32,161 nt of DNA from Streptomyces novaecaesareae (lineage in GTDB: Bacteria > Actinomycetota > Actinomycetes > Streptomycetales > Streptomycetaceae): contig NZ_JNWQ01000077.1 of assembly GCF_000716875.1 (NCBI RefSeq), positions 1 through 32,161 on the forward strand, given 5' to 3'. Below the pieces are notes generated by a model. That model was not told the origin of the DNA. It worked only from the letters and a program-made list of their open reading frames with translations, and ran no database searches. This document shows positions 30,694 to 32,161 of this stretch, in pieces. The first letter of the stretch is position 1. Each line of letters begins with the position of its first letter. The position numbers and the translations under genes are program-made.

Positions 30694-32061
30694 ATGCCTG
30701 GAAAACGAGGAAGCAGCCGTCGTTTGAACCTCATGCGCTGGAGCGCCCGGCTCACCGGAGTCCCCTGGCGTGCCGCCCCGTCCAACGGGACCGGCACCGA
30801 CGAGGGCGCGCCCTCCGCCGACGGCGTCGTCGTACCCAGCCCCCGCGACCCGACCAGCCCCACCACCACCGCCGAACTCCTCGACCCGCACAGACCGCAG
30901 AACCTGCGCGAGGTCCTCAACCGCATCCCCGCCCCGGTTGCCGTCACCTACGGCCCGCTCCACCAGCTCGGCTACGCCAACCGCGCCTACCGCGACCTCT
31001 TCGGCGAGCGCCCCACCGGCCTGCCCGCCGGCGAGGCCCTCCCGGAACTCGGCACCATGGGCGTCCTGCCCCTGATGGACCAGGTCATCCGCGGCGGCCG
31101 CCCGCGCAGCGTCAAGGCCCGCTGCATCCTCGGCCTCACCGGCAACCGCTACTACAACGTCTCCTGCGTCCCGCTCGGCCCCGGCGACACCACCGACACC
31201 CCCGCCGAGGGCCCGCCCTCCGGCGTCCTGATCTTCGCCGCCGAGGTCACCGACCAGGTCCTCGCCGCCGCCCGCCTGCGCGAAGCCGAACGCCGCCAGC
31301 GCGAGGCCGCCGTCACCCTCCAGCGCAGCCTGCTCCCGCAGAAGCTCGACCAGCCGGCCGACCTGCGGGTCGCCGCGACGTACCAGCCAGGTGGTGCCGA
31401 GGCCGCCGTCGGCGGCGACTGGTACGACGTCATCGCCATCGACGGCGGGCGCACGGCCCTCGTCATCGGCGACGTCATGGGCCGCGGCCTGCGCGCCGCC
31501 GCCGTCATGGGCCAGCTGCGCACGGCCGTCCGCGCCTACGCCCGCCTCGACCTGCCCCCGCACGAGGTGATGCGCCTGCTCGACGGCCTCGCCATGGAGA
31601 TCGACGCCAACCAGATCGCGACCTGCACCTACGCCGTCTGGGACCCGCAGCGCCGCACCCTCTCCTACGCCTCGGCCGGCCACCTCCCGATGCTGCTGCG
31701 CTGCCCCGACGGAACCATCCTGCGCAGCGAGGAGCAGAACGGCCCCCCACTCGGCACCGGCGGCGGCCTGCACGTCTCCCACACCCTGCGTCTGCTCCCC
31801 GGCACGACCGGCGTCCTCTATACGGACGGCCTGGTCGAGCGCCGGGACGAGGACATCGACCAGGGCCTCGACCTCCTGGCCCGCACGCTGACCGGCGCGG
31901 TCGGCGCACCCGAGGTGATCTGCGCCCGGCTGCTGCGGGCCATGGGCGTGACCTCGGAGCACGACGACGACGTCGCCGTCCTGGCCTTCCACCTGCCGAC
32001 CGAGGAGAGCCCGGGGGAGAGCCCGGAACCGGGGCTTGACTCGACCCTCCCCGAGGTCTAG
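30694..32061 (+). CDS. PAS domain SpoIIE-type PP2C phosphatase
   Basis: 455 residues. Residues about 68-190 are a PAS-like sensor (LREVLNRIPAPVAVTYGPLHQLGYANRAYRDLFGERP, NRYYNVSCVPL), followed by a short helical linker (ARLREAERRQREAAVTLQRSLLP) that is standard before the catalytic domain. The PP2C/SpoIIE domain covers about 215-435: AVGGDWYDVIAID and VIGDVMGRGLRAA hold the metal-binding aspartates, then SYASAGHLPMLL, GVLYTDGLVERRDEDIDQGL, and closing EHDDDVAVLAF. It should be soluble and dephosphorylate an anti-sigma antagonist in response to a PAS ligand. Start ATG 30694 has only a weak ribosome site; a second ATG at 30733 is possible. The stop TAG is part of a promoter for the next gene. 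Confidence 0.92.
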   Translation: MPGKRGSSRRLNLMRWSARLTGVPWRAAPSNGTGTDEGAPSADGVVVPSPRDPTSPTTTAELLDPHRPQNLREVLNRIPAPVAVTYGPLHQLGYANRAYRDLFGERPTGLPAGEALPELGTMGVLPLMDQVIRGGRPRSVKARCILGLTGNRYYNVSCVPLGPGDTTDTPAEGPPSGVLIFAAEVTDQVLAAARLREAERRQREAAVTLQRSLLPQKLDQPADLRVAATYQPGGAEAAVGGDWYDVIAIDGGRTALVIGDVMGRGLRAAAVMGQLRTAVRAYARLDLPPHEVMRLLDGLAMEIDANQIATCTYAVWDPQRRTLSYASAGHLPMLLRCPDGTILRSEEQNGPPLGTGGGLHVSHTLRLLPGTTGVLYTDGLVERRDEDIDQGLDLLARTLTGAVGAPEVICARLLRAMGVTSEHDDDVAVLAFHLPTEESPGESPEPGLDSTLPEV

Positions 32062-32064
32062 TGT
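32036..32064 (+). promoter_or_regulatory. Strong promoter TTGACT-N17-TAGTGT overlapping the stop codon
   Basis: TTGACT (32036-32041) and TAGTGT (32059-32064) are 17 nt apart and point out of the window. The stop TAG of the phosphatase gene is the first half of the -10. No start codon with a good ribosome site appears in the remaining 97 nt, so the target is a long-leader gene or RNA beyond the edge. Confidence 0.6.
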
Positions 32065-32161
32065 TCTTCGAGCTGCCTGGCAGGGAGCACCGGACACGCA
32101 TCGGCGCGGACGGTCCCGGGGCAGCCAATCCTCTGAAACACCACTTCCCGGCTCGGGCTGG

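Overview
This window is high-GC actinobacterial DNA of Streptomyces or Kitasatospora type. Codons have very high GC at the third position, GTG starts are common, sigma and regulatory genes are numerous, and the gene order (AtrA-like TetR beside a type II NADH dehydrogenase; sporulation-associated regulator; TrmB; L-2-hydroxyglutarate oxidase) resembles, from memory, the core-chromosome region around SCO4109-SCO4120 of S. coelicolor. The first 48 bases are not genomic: they are Illumina Nextera adapter with an i7 index, so this is the raw left end of an assembled contig.

Layout. 49-3190: a truncated sensor-type ATPase/kinase, a decayed phosphatase-like remnant, a membrane SpoIIE/PP2C phosphatase, and an array of degenerate hairpin repeats. 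3191-5083: an alpha/beta hydrolase and TetR pair behind a textbook promoter with an embedded palindromic operator, then a YiaAB membrane protein. 5291-6285: a c-di-AMP (ydaO) riboswitch controlling a secreted M23 peptidase. 6396-10099: a conserved protein of unknown function, two GNAT acetyltransferases, a stand-alone Sensor-domain membrane protein and a methyltransferase-like protein; three of these look leaderless. 10116-12745: an uncharacterised FLFGVPR membrane protein, a very strong Shine-Dalgarno with a possible leader peptide, a lipoprotein and initiator tRNA-Met. 12818-16420: PrsW-like protease, trmB, lhgO. 16684-20263: the bacterial Ro60 gene (rsr), three tandem Y RNAs and an NsdA-like regulator. 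20996-25012: an orphan asparagine-synthase/lasso-cyclase-like protein, a universal stress protein and a FrnE/DsbA-like oxidoreductase. 25123-32061: a membrane-tethered ECF sigma factor with a fused zinc finger and an NPCBM domain, atrA-like TetR, an NDH-2-like gene with an apparent ATC start, and a PAS-SpoIIE phosphatase.

The most striking locus is the Ro60/Y RNA unit on the minus strand. Upstream of rsr and in the same orientation lie three RNA genes that share a 7-nt conserved internal loop, a GGUUAC-containing inner stem, and a 7-bp outer stem whose sequence differs completely between copies yet pairs perfectly in all three. Two carry a circularly permuted tRNA mimic (T arm, acceptor-like stem closed by a small loop, U8/A9, D arm). 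The third replaces it with a plain hairpin. A -10 element sits 6 nt before the first one. Ro60-Y RNA particles act in RNA processing and decay in other bacteria; here the three-RNA set suggests one protein with several interchangeable RNA adaptors.

Functions are inferred from translated motifs and remembered family knowledge; no searches were run.
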